Shown in pieces: positions 1 to 8,776 of a stretch of DNA of 64,000 nucleotides. The notes beneath the pieces were generated by a model. The model saw only the letters and a list, made by a program, of their open reading frames with translations. It was not told where the DNA came from and did no database searches. Both the position numbers and the translations under genes were made by a program. The first letter of the stretch is position 1, and every line of letters starts with the position of its first letter. Origin of the DNA: Leptolyngbya sp. KIOST-1 (GTDB lineage Bacteria > Cyanobacteriota > Cyanobacteriia > Phormidesmidales > Phormidesmidaceae); NCBI RefSeq assembly GCF_000763385.1, contig NZ_JQFA01000002.1:1984001-2048000 (forward strand), in the 5' to 3' direction.

Positions 1-1867
1 ACACGCCATTGTTGGCGACAGCGGCAAAGGAGCCGGTGATTTCCAGCGGGGTGACCTCGCTTTCGCCCAGGGTCAGGCCAGGGGAGGCCACCAGCCTGGA
101 CTCGATCCCCAGCCGCTGGGCTATATTGATGACGTTGCGCAGGCCCGCCTCCTGGGCAATCCGCAGGGCCACCACGTTTTCGGAGCGGGCCATCCCGGCA
201 TACATATCGAGGGGAGCCGACCCCGAGCGACAGCCGGCAAACCGCTGCCCGTTCCAGGTCATTGGCGAACAGGCGTAGGAGCGACCGGGGGGAATGCCCT
301 GCTCCAGGGCCGCCCCAAAGGCAAACAGCTTAAACGTCGAGCCCGGCTGGCGCAGCGCCTGGGAGGCCCGGTTGAACTGGCTTTGGCCAAAGTCTACGCC
401 GCCCACCAGGGCCCGAATAGCACCGCTGGAGCTGTCCAGGGTGACTACGGCCCCCTGGGAATAGGCCAGAGCCGCTCCCTGGGTGGCAATGTCCTGGCTC
501 AGGGCGCTCTCGGCGGCGGCCTGCAGGTTGAGGTCAATGCTGGTCTGCACGAAAAAGTTGCCCTCGCGGGCCAGGGAGGTGCCCAGCACCGCGTCCAGCT
601 CTTGAAACACGTAGCTGTAGAAGTAGGGAGCGCGGGTGCTCTGGAGCTGCCGGGTGGCGTCGGGGCTGATTTCAATCCGCGATCGCCGCGCCCGCCGCGC
701 CTCCTCCTGGCTGACCATGCCCAGGCTCACCATGCGATCGAGCACGCGATCGCGGTAGAACACAGCAGCATCGTAGTTCTGCACCGGGTTGAAGGCGTTG
801 GGACCGGGCAGAATGCCCACCAGGGTCGCCGCCTCCGACAGGGTGAGGTCGCGAGCAGGTTTGTTGAAGTAAAACTGCGCCGCATCCTCAAAGCCGTAGA
901 GACTGTCGCCCAAGTACACCCGGTTCATGTAGGTGAGCAGCAGATAGTTTTTGCTGTAGAACGTCTCCAGCTTGAGCGCCGTAATCGCCTCGCGAATTTT
1001 GCGTCCGGCGGAGTCTTCGGTGCCCACATACTCGCGATAGACGCTGCGGGCCAGCTGCTGGGTAATGGTGCTGCCCCCCTGGCGAATAGCTCCCCCCTGA
1101 AAATTCACCCACACGGCCCGCAAAATGCCCAGGGGATCGACCCCCAGGTGCCAGTGGTAGCGAGTGTCTTCGGAGGCGATCAGCGCCTGGGGCAGGTAGG
1201 GGGAGAAGTCGCCCATGCGGCGCAGCTCCCGGTGGGACAGGTTCAGCTGCTCCCGCAGGGGTACCGAAGCGCCATTTTCTTCGCCAAACACCACTACAGG
1301 GCCCTGCACCGAGTCGGGCAGGGGGCGCATGGGAATCTTGGGCCACTCCACCCCGACAATCCAGGCCCCCACCGCCAGGGACAGCCCCGTGAACCCGTAG
1401 AGGGTGTAGCGGGCCGTTTTGACGTACCAGGGGGGCGGTTCGTTAAACCGGAGGGTAACGGCGTCTTGAAGTTCCGGGGGGCCAAGGGTGTAGACATCGC
1501 CGTGGTTCATCACCGCCTGGGTGAGCCGCTTTTTGCCCCGGTAGATGCCGTTGGTAGAGTTGCGGTCCTTCATCACGAAGGGCTGGCTGGGGCGATTGGT
1601 GTCGCGGGTGAGGGTGGCGTGCACCTGGCTGACAATGGGGCTGGGAGCCACGATGTCGCACTGGGAACTGCTGCGCCCCATGATGTAGTGTTCCCCCAGC
1701 AGGGGGTAGGTGGTGGGCTTACCGTTGACCGTGACCTCTAGTTCGGCCGCACGGGCACCGGGCTTGACCGCCAGCTTGCCAAAGTCGACCTTGGCTTGCA
1801 CAGCATGAAAGGCCTGGGTAACGGTTTTGAGCAGGGTACGAGGCTGGGGGGGGTTTGGGGGCGACAT
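1..1867 (-). CDS. Class A penicillin-binding protein with N-terminal FHA domain (partial, C-terminus outside window)
   Basis: Bifunctional peptidoglycan glycosyltransferase/transpeptidase; 622 codons are visible, starting at the ATG at 1867 and running off the left edge. By my translation, residues ~58-125 form an FHA domain (GRSSS, SQVHATL, RNSTNG), a phosphothreonine-binding module. One membrane segment lies at ~154-173. A GT51 glycosyltransferase follows (IASEDTRYHWH with the catalytic Glu at ~233, then QGGSTITQQLAR). The transpeptidase has the active-site STFK tetrad at ~510-513 and SEN at ~562; the KTG box lies beyond the window. It is therefore a periplasmic PBP1a-type enzyme with a cytoplasmic phosphopeptide-binding head. 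The head suggests control by Ser/Thr kinases (inference). The next gene on this strand starts >1 kb upstream, so it is probably transcribed alone. Confidence 0.93.
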   Translation of the reverse strand, partial: MSPPNPPQPRTLLKTVTQAFHAVQAKVDFGKLAVKPGARAAELEVTVNGKPTTYPLLGEHYIMGRSSSQCDIVAPSPIVSQVHATLTRDTNRPSQPFVMKDRNSTNGIYRGKKRLTQAVMNHGDVYTLGPPELQDAVTLRFNEPPPWYVKTARYTLYGFTGLSLAVGAWIVGVEWPKIPMRPLPDSVQGPVVVFGEENGASVPLREQLNLSHRELRRMGDFSPYLPQALIASEDTRYHWHLGVDPLGILRAVWVNFQGGAIRQGGSTITQQLARSVYREYVGTEDSAGRKIREAITALKLETFYSKNYLLLTYMNRVYLGDSLYGFEDAAQFYFNKPARDLTLSEAATLVGILPGPNAFNPVQNYDAAVFYRDRVLDRMVSLGMVSQEEARRARRSRIEISPDATRQLQSTRAPYFYSYVFQELDAVLGTSLAREGNFFVQTSIDLNLQAAAESALSQDIATQGAALAYSQGAVVTLDSSSGAIRALVGGVDFGQSQFNRASQALRQPGSTFKLFAFGAALEQGIPPGRSYACSPMTWNGQRFAGCRSGSAPLDMYAGMARSENVVALRIAQEAGLRNVINIAQRLGIESRLVASPGLTLGESEVTPLEITGSFAAVANNGV

Positions 1868-2027
1868 GGCAAGTGGCAGTAGGCCCAACCGACAATACAG
1901 CCTTATTGTAGTCATAAGCTTTGCAATCGCTCTGGCAGATAGGCCACTTTTAGGGATGGTTACCCAGGGCAATAGCTACACAATTGTCCAGCGACCGTCT
2001 CTGTAACCGATCGGCAAAATTCAATTT

Positions 2028-3044
2028 TTAACCGCCTGGGGTGGTCGCGTCACCCGCCTGGGGCCGCTGAATGCGACAGTACTGCACCAGCGCCACAAAA
2101 AGGGCTGTTCCCACCGCGTACTTCAACCCATTGGGAATCCAGGTCTGGGGGGAGAAAAACCCTTCGATCAGCCCCGCAATCACCAGCATGGGAACAATGC
2201 CGTAGAGCAGCTGTGCCGCCTGGAGCCCGTAGAGCTTGAGGGCATCGATGCGGCGGTAGGCACCGGGCAGCAAAATGCCCCGGGCCAGCAGCAACCCCGC
2301 CCCGCCCGCCATAAAAATGGCCGGTAGCTCCAGCGCCCCGTGGGGAAAGACAAAGGCCCAGAGGTCGTAGGCCAGGTTGGCCTGGGCCACCAGCACCCCC
2401 ACGCAGCCGATCATCACCCCATTGACCACCAGCAGAAAAACCGTGAAGGCCCCCGGCGGCGTAATCAGCGGCCCCTGGGGTAGAAACATGGTCACGCCCC
2501 CCACCAGCGCCCTGAGCGCCACCCCAATGTTGTTGATCATAATGCCGCTGGAGGCCACGGGTTCAATGCCCAGGATGGAGACGGTCCAGAGTTCCTGGCT
2601 GGTTTTTACTTCTTCGACAAAGTCTTGCCCCAGTACCAGGGTGAGGAAGGCCGGGTCTTGCCAGGCCAGCCACCAGCCCAGCAGCCCGCCCGTTGCAAAC
2701 AGAGCCGTTGAAATTGCGATATAGACCCAGCTCCGCTGCACCACCGCCGGAAACCCGTAGCGGCAAAACTCCCACAGCGCCTGCCACTCCTGCCGGCGCG
2801 AGCCCTGGTAAATCTGGCTGTAGCTGCGGCTGGTGAGCCGCTGCAGGTCTTTGATCACCGCCTGGCCCACCCCATTACCCTTTGCCCGCGCCAGATCGGC
2901 GGACACAGAACGGTAGAGGCTGGCCATTTGCCGCACCTGATCCGCTGAGAGGGACCTGAGCCCCTTTTTTTCGGCCTGGGTCAGTAACGCCTCAAGCTGC
3001 CGCCAGCTGACTTCTCGTCGGGCCATCCAACGCTGAACATTCAT
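2028..3044 (-). CDS. Stage II sporulation protein M (SpoIIM/DUF95) family membrane protein
   Basis: A 338-residue protein with a soluble N-terminal helical part (starts MNVQRWMARR) and about six hydrophobic segments from residue ~100 onward. The motifs RSWVYIAISTALF, NNIGVALRALVGG and PHGALELPAIFMAGGAG match the SpoIIM/DUF95 family. The ATG at 3044 is preferred over an upstream in-frame start at 3107 because the family begins at this point and the extra residues lie in the divergent promoter region. The family is widespread outside spore formers; its role there is unknown. It is divergent from the next polytopic membrane gene and lies close to an RDD gene, an arrangement often seen for SpoIIM and RDD proteins. 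Confidence 0.85.
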   Translation of the reverse strand: MNVQRWMARREVSWRQLEALLTQAEKKGLRSLSADQVRQMASLYRSVSADLARAKGNGVGQAVIKDLQRLTSRSYSQIYQGSRRQEWQALWEFCRYGFPAVVQRSWVYIAISTALFATGGLLGWWLAWQDPAFLTLVLGQDFVEEVKTSQELWTVSILGIEPVASSGIMINNIGVALRALVGGVTMFLPQGPLITPPGAFTVFLLVVNGVMIGCVGVLVAQANLAYDLWAFVFPHGALELPAIFMAGGAGLLLARGILLPGAYRRIDALKLYGLQAAQLLYGIVPMLVIAGLIEGFFSPQTWIPNGLKYAVGTALFVALVQYCRIQRPQAGDATTPGG

Positions 3045-3150
3045 GAAGCAAAGGGGTAAAAACGGGCATGTTAAAGAGCAGTGTAGGCTAACCTCAAATG
3101 AACGCACACCGTATTACAGCTCGTTTTATCTCTACCAGGAGGCGGCGCTG

Positions 3151-4128
3151 ATGAACCCATCCGCACAGCAGGGTAACCAGCTCGGCCCCCTCAACCCCGG
3201 CGATGTGGTGAGCGCAGCCCTGCGGCTATACAAAGATCGCTTTAAGACATTCTTTCGGCTGGCGGTCCTGGCGACGCTGTGGCTGGTGGCTGGCATCATC
3301 GGCCTGGGGCTGGCGATCGCCCTTCTGGCAGGCATCGGCGCGGCGATCGGCGGCGACATTGGCGCCGTTTTGGGCGGTCTGGTAGGTCTGCTGGTGGGGT
3401 TCGTTCCGCTGTTGTACGGCTCCGCCAAGTACTACGCCCTCTCCAGCGTGGTGGGTCGCCTGTGCTTTCGGGATTTGATCAACCAGCCCGAAACCTCCCT
3501 GGAGGCGCAGCGTCAGGTGGCACCTAAGCTGGGGCAGTTTTTGCTCCTGGGCTTCCTGCTGATGCTGGCCTACATAGCCGCCTACCTGGTGGGGTCGCTG
3601 CTGGCACTAATTGCGGGCGGTGGCGTTGGGTTCTTAACCGCAGGCATTCTGTCGGCGCTGATCAACCAGGCCGTCGGTGGCGTGATGGGCATTTTGCTGG
3701 GGGTGCTGCTGGGGCTGGGAATTTTGCTGGTTGCGCTGATCTGGGTCGCTTCGCGCCTGTTTATCGCCGAAGTGGTGCTGGCGATCGAGCCGCAGCAGGA
3801 TGCCAGCAGCAGCATGAGCCGCAGTTGGGAGCTAACCCAGACGGCCATTTTGCGCATTCAGGTGATATTTCTGGCCACGTTTCTCATTCAGCTGCCGCTG
3901 CTTTCGGTCACCAACTACATCCCCAGCATTTTGCTGGAGTTGCTGCCCGTCGACGGCATCGTCTACGCCATTACCTTCGCCCTCAGTCTGGTGCTCAGCC
4001 TGGTGAGTAGTATGGTGGTGCTGCCCCTGTGGCAGGCGGTCAAAGGCGTGCTCTACTACGACCTGCGCAGCCGCCGCGAAGGCCTTGACTTGGCCCTACG
4101 GGCCGATGAGCCAGGCATCCATGAATGA
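3151..4128 (+). CDS. Polytopic membrane protein of unknown function (glycerophosphodiesterase membrane-domain-like)
   Basis: A 325-residue very hydrophobic protein with roughly six membrane segments rich in Gly, Leu and Ala. It starts MNPSAQQGNQLGPLNPGDVV, which resembles the beginning of proteins carrying the membrane domain of glycerophosphoryl diester phosphodiesterases (LNPGDVVSAALRLYKDRFKTFF). No catalytic domain is attached. The start at 3151 is chosen because a perfect AGGAGG ribosome-binding site lies at 3137-3142; an in-frame start at 3043 would overlap the divergent gene. It shares a ~105-bp promoter region with the SpoIIM-like gene. The family assignment is tentative. Confidence 0.75.
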   Translation: MNPSAQQGNQLGPLNPGDVVSAALRLYKDRFKTFFRLAVLATLWLVAGIIGLGLAIALLAGIGAAIGGDIGAVLGGLVGLLVGFVPLLYGSAKYYALSSVVGRLCFRDLINQPETSLEAQRQVAPKLGQFLLLGFLLMLAYIAAYLVGSLLALIAGGGVGFLTAGILSALINQAVGGVMGILLGVLLGLGILLVALIWVASRLFIAEVVLAIEPQQDASSSMSRSWELTQTAILRIQVIFLATFLIQLPLLSVTNYIPSILLELLPVDGIVYAITFALSLVLSLVSSMVVLPLWQAVKGVLYYDLRSRREGLDLALRADEPGIHE

Positions 4129-4164
4129 GAAAATGAAATGAATGCAAAATTCAAAATTTTTAAC

Positions 4165-4326
4165 GGCGTTGCTGAATCAAGGCATGAATTTTTAGCGGCA
4201 AAAGTCCTTTCACTGCCCCCTAAATCCCCCAATGCTGGGGGACCTTGAGACTGTTCGGTTCCCCCCAGCATTGGGGGGCTAGGGGGGCAAATCATCCCGA
4301 CAATCAGCAACGCCTTCAGCAACGCC
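4165..4326. mobile_element. MITE-like non-coding element with 8-bp target duplication
   Basis: A 162-bp element between two membrane-protein genes. The left end reads GGCGTTGCTGA (4165-4175). The same 11-mer occurs inverted at 4304-4314 and again at 4316-4326, so the right end looks duplicated. The 8-mer TTTTTAAC directly flanks both sides (4157-4164 and 4327-4334), as expected for a target-site duplication. The interior is a long imperfect palindrome with arms of ~32 bp built from C-runs around CAATGCTG. It has no coding capacity. Family is unknown; the ends do not match the ISAs1-family element elsewhere in the window. Confidence 0.7.
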
Positions 4327-4441
4327 TTTTTAACTTTGAATTTTTCATTTTGAACTTCCTTCGCTCGTCCTACCCCCAGGCAAACCCTACTCTCCCACCA
4401 TCTCGCCTACTCACCCACACACCCACTCACCTCCCCTTCCA

Positions 4442-5221
4442 ATGCCCCTCTTCAACACCGTCACCATTCGCACCCCCGAGAGCGTTGAGCTGGAGTTTGT
4501 GCTGGCTGGGGTGGGCAGCCGGGCGGTGGCGCTGACCCTCGACTACCTGTGTCTGGGCGCGGGGCTGACGGTGTTAACCCTGGTCTACAGCTTTTTGCTG
4601 GTGCGGCTGCTGGCGATGGATACGGTGTTCACGGTGCCCAGTGAGACGGTGCAGCTGTGGGTGACGGCGATCGCAGCCCTGCTGGCGTTCTTTTTCTACA
4701 TTGGCTACTTCGTGCTGCTTGAAACCTGGTGGTACGGCCAGACCCCCGGCAAGCGCTACGCCAAAATTAGGGTCATTCGCGACGATGGCCAGCCCGAGCG
4801 CCTGCCCCAGGCCACCCTGCGATCGCTGCTGCGCCCCATCGACGATATTTTGTTCATCGGCTTTTTCTGCATCTTGCTCAGCAAGAGCGAGAAACGGCTG
4901 GGCGACTGGCTGGCGGGGACCCTGGTGGTGCAGACCGACCCTGTCACCAGCAGCGAAATTCAAGTACCAGAGCGATCCCAGGCGATCGGCCAGGACTTGA
5001 TGGCGCTGGTCGATATGAGTCGCCTCTCCCCCGACGATTTTGCCACCGTGCGCGAGTTTTTGCAGCGGCGGCGGGCCATGAGCCCCAAGGCCAAAACCCT
5101 GGTCAGCGACCAGCTCGCTCGCCGGTTCAAAGCTCAGCTGGCCCTCGAGACCCTACCCACCGAAATGACCACCGACACGTTTTTAGAGGCGATCTACTCT
5201 GCCTACCAGCAGGGTAAGTGA
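4442..5221 (+). CDS. RDD family membrane protein
   Basis: A 259-residue inner-membrane protein. The RDD domain occupies residues ~15-165: GSRAVALTLDYLCLGAGL carries the R...D pair, and WWYGQTPGKRYAKIRVIRDDG is the conserved loop after the second long hydrophobic stretch. Three hydrophobic segments are visible. The C-terminal ~90 residues are soluble and helical, ending in QQGK. RDD proteins have been linked to ion or solute movement, but the role of this one is unknown. It follows the polytopic gene by ~310 bp because of an inserted MITE-like element; the two may once have formed one operon. The 264-bp gap after it is G-rich low-complexity sequence followed by AT-rich DNA. Confidence 0.85.
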   Translation: MPLFNTVTIRTPESVELEFVLAGVGSRAVALTLDYLCLGAGLTVLTLVYSFLLVRLLAMDTVFTVPSETVQLWVTAIAALLAFFFYIGYFVLLETWWYGQTPGKRYAKIRVIRDDGQPERLPQATLRSLLRPIDDILFIGFFCILLSKSEKRLGDWLAGTLVVQTDPVTSSEIQVPERSQAIGQDLMALVDMSRLSPDDFATVREFLQRRRAMSPKAKTLVSDQLARRFKAQLALETLPTEMTTDTFLEAIYSAYQQGK

Positions 5222-5485
5222 GGGTTTTTGGGAGTGGGGGGTGAAGGGGGTGGGTAAGTGGGTGGGTGGGGGTGCGTGAACAAAACTCAAAAGGCAAAGT
5301 CAAAAGTGCAAAATTTTGAATTCACATTTTTGCATTCATTTATTGCCCTACCCCATCCACCCTACTAACCCCTACCCCCCGCCCTCCAATCCTTAGGAAC
5401 CCGTAAAACTTAGAGGATCCTTATAAACAGCCTGCTATCATTCGCTGCATAGTTTGACGCTTCATCCTTTATCCCGGCTCAGGCC

Positions 5486-6169
5486 ATGTTTTTCGACCCC
5501 ATTTACATCCTGCTGGTTGCCATTCCTACGGCTGTACTGACCTTCTGGGCACAGAGCAAGGTCAAGGGCACCTATCGCAAGTACGCACAAGTCCAGTCCA
5601 CCATGGGCATGACCGGGGCTCAAGTGGCCCAAACCATTCTGTCCAAAAAGGGCGTGCGCAATGTCAAAGTCGAGCCGGTGGCGGGCGAGTTGACCGACCA
5701 CTACGATCCTAGGGCCAAAGCGGTACGCCTCTCCCAGGGCATTTACGGCTCTGGGTCGCTGGCGGCGGCGGCGGTGGCGGCCCACGAGTGTGGCCACGTG
5801 CTGCAAGATGTAGAGGGCTACAAATTTATGAACCTGAGGGCCGCCCTGGTGCCGGCGGTAAATCTCGGCTCTCGGCTCGGCCCGATGCTGATCATGGCGG
5901 GGCTGATCTTCAATTTTTTGAATTTGGCCTGGCTGGGGGTGATTTTCTTCGCCTCGGTGCTGCTGTTCCACGTGGTCACGCTGCCGGTCGAGTTCGATGC
6001 CTCGCACCGGGCCCTGCGGCTGGTGGATGAGTTAGGCATTCTTCAGGGCGAAGAGAATAAAGGGGCCCGAGCCGTGCTAAGTGCAGCAGCCCTTACCTAC
6101 GTAGCCACCGCCTTCACGGCATTTCTCAACCTGCTGTACTACATAGTATTAATTAACCGTCGCCGCTAG
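5486..6169 (+). CDS. Zinc-dependent membrane peptidase, YugP family
   Basis: A 227-residue putative membrane metallopeptidase. A hydrophobic N-terminal helix (FDPIYILLVAIPTAVLTFWA) precedes a domain with VAAHECGHVLQD, the HExxH-type zinc site, at ~residues 97-109, then two hydrophobic segments and a second conserved element LPVEFDASHRAL at ~170-181, and a C-terminal membrane helix. Order and length fit the YugP family (Zn_peptidase_2), whose substrates are unknown. An AT-rich leader precedes it. It is followed after 13 bp by the Psb28 gene, so the two may be co-transcribed. Confidence 0.88.
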   Translation: MFFDPIYILLVAIPTAVLTFWAQSKVKGTYRKYAQVQSTMGMTGAQVAQTILSKKGVRNVKVEPVAGELTDHYDPRAKAVRLSQGIYGSGSLAAAAVAAHECGHVLQDVEGYKFMNLRAALVPAVNLGSRLGPMLIMAGLIFNFLNLAWLGVIFFASVLLFHVVTLPVEFDASHRALRLVDELGILQGEENKGARAVLSAAALTYVATAFTAFLNLLYYIVLINRRR

Positions 6170-6182
6170 TACCTGTGCCGCC

Positions 6183-6572
6183 ATGACCGCCCAGCCGCCA
6201 ACTGTCGAGTTCTACGAGGGTATTGCCGAAACCATCGACAATATCAGCCTCAGGCGCGACGGCAGGACTGGCGAGCGCATTGTGCTGCTGACCTTCAATC
6301 AACTGCGCGCGATCGAGCGGTTTCAGAGCTTTCGCAGCCAGTTTGCCAAGGCGCTCAAGCTGGTGGATGAAGAAGGGGCGATCGCCATTGAGCCTGACGG
6401 CATCAAATTTATCTTTGGCGGTCCCGAGGGCGACGACCTGCAGCGGGTAGAGTGCAAGCTGGTTGTCGACCGCGACGATCACTGGGATCGCCTGATGCGC
6501 TTCATGCAGCGCTATGCCCAGGCCAACGGGATGGCCTATGGTGAATCGCCCCAGGCAGATGGTTTATCCTAG
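6183..6572 (+). CDS. Photosystem II assembly factor Psb28, divergent (Psb28-2-like)
   Basis: A 129-residue soluble protein. FYEGIAETI near the N-terminus, RRDGRTG at ~26-32, and the C-terminal block DHWDRLMRFMQRYAQANGM match the Psb28 family, which binds photosystem II assembly intermediates at the cytoplasmic side of the thylakoid near CP47. The middle (LVDEEGAIAIEPDGIKFIFGG) is recognisable but diverged from canonical Psb28, which favours the second paralogue (Psb28-2). It lies 13 bp after the YugP-like gene and ~50 bp before a TIGR01777 epimerase gene. Confidence 0.8.
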   Translation: MTAQPPTVEFYEGIAETIDNISLRRDGRTGERIVLLTFNQLRAIERFQSFRSQFAKALKLVDEEGAIAIEPDGIKFIFGGPEGDDLQRVECKLVVDRDDHWDRLMRFMQRYAQANGMAYGESPQADGLS

Positions 6573-6621
6573 ACCAAGCCACCGCTAAAGCAGGGGCGTG
6601 TTTACCCAGAATCAGGAGCCC

Positions 6622-7542
6622 ATGAAAATTGCAATTACTGGAGCCACGGGCTTCGTCGGTAGTCGCCTGGTAGAGCGGCTCCAGGCCGACGGGCACAGCA
6701 TTGTCGTGCTCACCCGCAGCGTTGACCATGGTCGGCAGGTATTTCCTGCTGCCAACTTTCCTCAGGTCGAGGTTGTGGGCTACAGCCCGCAGGAGTCAGG
6801 CGACTGGCAAACAGGCGTGCTCTCCGGCTGCGATGGGGTAGTCAACCTGGCCGGAGCCCCGATCTCGGAGCGCTGGAGCGACGAGCACAAACAGGCCATC
6901 ATGGACAGCCGCAAGGTGGGTACCGAAAAGCTGGTTGAAGCCCTGGCCAAGGCCGATCCCAAACCTGCGGTGTGGGTCAACGCCTCCGCCATTGGCTACT
7001 ACGGCACCAGCGAAACCGCCACCTTTGACGAGACCAGCACCCCCATCGACAACGACTTTCTCTCCCAGGTGTGTCAGTCCTGGGAAGGGGCGGCTCAGCC
7101 GGTCAAAGACTACGGCACCCGCCTGGTGATCTTGCGCCTTGGGATCGTGCTGGGCATGGGCGGCGCGGTGGCCAAAATGCTCACCCCCTTTCGCATGTTT
7201 GCCGGCGGACCCATTGGCAGCGGTCAGCAGTGGTTTTCCTGGATTCACCGCGACGATGTTGTCAACCTGATTGTGCAGGCGCTGCAAGATCCCCAGATGG
7301 AGGGCGTGTACAACGCGACCGCCCCCAACCCCGTACGCATGGGCGAATTTTGCAAAACCCTGGGCAAGGTGCTCAACCGCCCCTCCTGGCTGCCGGTGCC
7401 CGACTTCGTGCTGGAGGCCATTTTGGGCGATGGAGCCCAGGTGGTTCTGGAAGGTCAGCAGGTGCTACCCAAACGCACCGAAGCCAGCGGCTTTAGCTAT
7501 CAATACGCCCTGGTCAAAGACGCCCTGGACGACATTGTCTAA
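6622..7542 (+). CDS. TIGR01777 family NAD(P)-binding epimerase-like protein
   Basis: A 306-residue atypical short-chain dehydrogenase. The Rossmann start MKIAITGATGFVGSRLVERL contains GxxGxxG. The active-site region reads NASAIGYYGTSE (YYG in place of YxxxK), and SWIHRDDVVNLIVQAL and VLPKRTEASGFSYQY are characteristic of TIGR01777/YfcH proteins. In cyanobacteria and chloroplasts relatives have been linked to division or thylakoid function, but the substrate is unknown. The start at 6622 is preferred to a GTG at 6598 because AGGAG precedes it at 6613-6617 and the Rossmann motif begins immediately. Confidence 0.85.
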   Translation: MKIAITGATGFVGSRLVERLQADGHSIVVLTRSVDHGRQVFPAANFPQVEVVGYSPQESGDWQTGVLSGCDGVVNLAGAPISERWSDEHKQAIMDSRKVGTEKLVEALAKADPKPAVWVNASAIGYYGTSETATFDETSTPIDNDFLSQVCQSWEGAAQPVKDYGTRLVILRLGIVLGMGGAVAKMLTPFRMFAGGPIGSGQQWFSWIHRDDVVNLIVQALQDPQMEGVYNATAPNPVRMGEFCKTLGKVLNRPSWLPVPDFVLEAILGDGAQVVLEGQQVLPKRTEASGFSYQYALVKDALDDIV

Positions 7543-7612
7543 GCCCGAAGCCCGAAACCCGAAACCCAAAACCCGAAGCCCAAAACCCGAAACCCGAAAC
7601 CCGAAATCCAAA
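7543..7612. repeat. Heptanucleotide tandem repeat, ~10 units of RCCCRAA
   Basis: Ten consecutive 7-mers, mostly ACCCGAA or GCCCGAA with some ACCCAAA, begin immediately after the stop codon of the epimerase gene and end 14 bp before pdxH. Short tandem repeats of 7 bp are characteristic of intergenic regions in filamentous cyanobacteria. It lies in the transcribed strand between two co-directional genes. Confidence 0.9.
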
Positions 7613-7626
7613 ACCTCAATCACGCC

Positions 7627-8262
7627 ATGGATGTTGGTGAACTGCGCCGCGACTATACCCAGCGGGGGCTAGACATTACCGATCTCGACCCCGACCCCTT
7701 TGTCCAGTTTGAGCGGTGGTTTCAGCAGGCTCGTGACGCCGATCTGCTGGAGCCCAACGCGCTGGTGCTGTCCACCGTGTCGGCGGAAGGCGCGCCCTAC
7801 CAGCGCACGGTATTACTCAAGTATTTCGATCGCGACGGCTTTGTATTTTTCACCAACTACGGCAGCCGCAAAGCTCAGCACATCGCGACCAATGCCCAGG
7901 TTTCCATGCTGTTTCCCTGGTACCCGCTGGAGCGGCAGCTGGCGATCGCAGGCACGGCCAGCAAAATTTCGGCCGCAGAGTCGCTCCGGTACTTTTCGTC
8001 GCGCCCTCGCAGCAGCCAGCTGGGGGCCTGGGTATCGCAGCAGAGCAGCATTATCTCCTCGCGGCAGCTGCTGGAGATGCAGTTTGAAAAAATGAAGGAA
8101 AAGTTTCTCCATCAGGAGGTGCCCCTGCCCGACTTCTGGGGCGGCTACCGAGTCAGGCCCATCAGCTTTGAGTTTTGGCAGGGGCGACCCAGCCGCCTGC
8201 ACGATCGCTTTTTGTACAGCCGAAAAGAGACCCAGTGGGCGATCGCCCGTCTATCTCCTTAA
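7627..8262 (+). CDS. pdxH: Pyridoxamine 5'-phosphate oxidase PdxH
   Basis: FMN-dependent oxidation of pyridoxamine/pyridoxine 5'-phosphate to pyridoxal 5'-phosphate. It has 211 residues, the usual length. The FMN-binding region includes RTVLLKYFDRDGFVFFTNY and SRKAQHIATN; the C-terminal signature is FWGGYRVRPISFEFWQGR and SRLHDRFLY. Starts MDVGELRRDYTQRGL, typical for the family. It is preceded by the 7-bp tandem repeat and convergent with the Uma2-like gene 10 bp downstream. Confidence 0.96.
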   Translation: MDVGELRRDYTQRGLDITDLDPDPFVQFERWFQQARDADLLEPNALVLSTVSAEGAPYQRTVLLKYFDRDGFVFFTNYGSRKAQHIATNAQVSMLFPWYPLERQLAIAGTASKISAAESLRYFSSRPRSSQLGAWVSQQSSIISSRQLLEMQFEKMKEKFLHQEVPLPDFWGGYRVRPISFEFWQGRPSRLHDRFLYSRKETQWAIARLSP

Positions 8263-8272
8263 CGCCCCTTTA

Positions 8273-8776
8273 CTAAACCACCAGACTAAAATCGACCCGT
8301 GCGTAGATGTCCATCATTGGCAGCCGGACATCGGTAATGGCCAACTCCACCACCGAATCCAGCCCCGATTGAGTCGTCATCCCCCACAGGTGCTCCTCAG
8401 CCCGGTAAAACTGCTCCACCCGAGCCTCGGTCTGGTGTACAAACAGGTAGGCCTGCAGGTAGGGAATCGTACGACAGAGGTTAAACATCCCGCCCCGCTC
8501 GGGCAAAGTGGCCGCATCGGGACTATAGCCGGGGGTCGGCTCGCTCAAAATCTCAAACATCACGCAGGGGTTGAGCACCCGATTGTCCTGCCCGTCGTGC
8601 AGCAGCGGCTCCCCTGCCACCACCAGCAGGTCGGGATACACCCCCAACCCCTGCTCAGGCAGCCACACCTGCACCCCTCGGGGCAGCACCTCGTAGAGGC
8701 TGTGGCCGCAGGTGGCATCCATCAACCGCATCAGATTGCGCAAAATGCGGCCCTGGTTAACCGAACCATCACTCAT
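8273..8776 (-). CDS. Uma2 family (DUF820) endonuclease-like protein, short and degenerate
   Basis: A 167-residue member of the Uma2 family, a PD-(D/E)xK-like fold highly expanded in cyanobacteria. Visible landmarks are VYPDLLVV (Asp), VMFEILSEPTPGY (Glu) and the final Y.. IPYLQAYLFV block. Two things are odd: the usual ~45 N-terminal residues before the first conserved strand are absent, and the conserved DRGEKF-type motif reads ERGGMF, with the Lys replaced. It may therefore be catalytically dead. Its ATG overlaps the tldD stop by 8 nt (ATGAGTGA), so it is translationally coupled to tldD. Confidence 0.75.
   Translation of the reverse strand: MSDGSVNQGRILRNLMRLMDATCGHSLYEVLPRGVQVWLPEQGLGVYPDLLVVAGEPLLHDGQDNRVLNPCVMFEILSEPTPGYSPDAATLPERGGMFNLCRTIPYLQAYLFVHQTEARVEQFYRAEEHLWGMTTQSGLDSVVELAITDVRLPMMDIYARVDFSLVV

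Noticed and set aside
383..1741. Long plus-strand open frame
   Set aside because: Antisense to the penicillin-binding protein; its translation is Gly/His/Val-rich with no family motif, a typical GC-rich shadow.
7543..7612. Possible CRISPR array
   Set aside because: Units of 7 bp without spacers; a simple tandem repeat.
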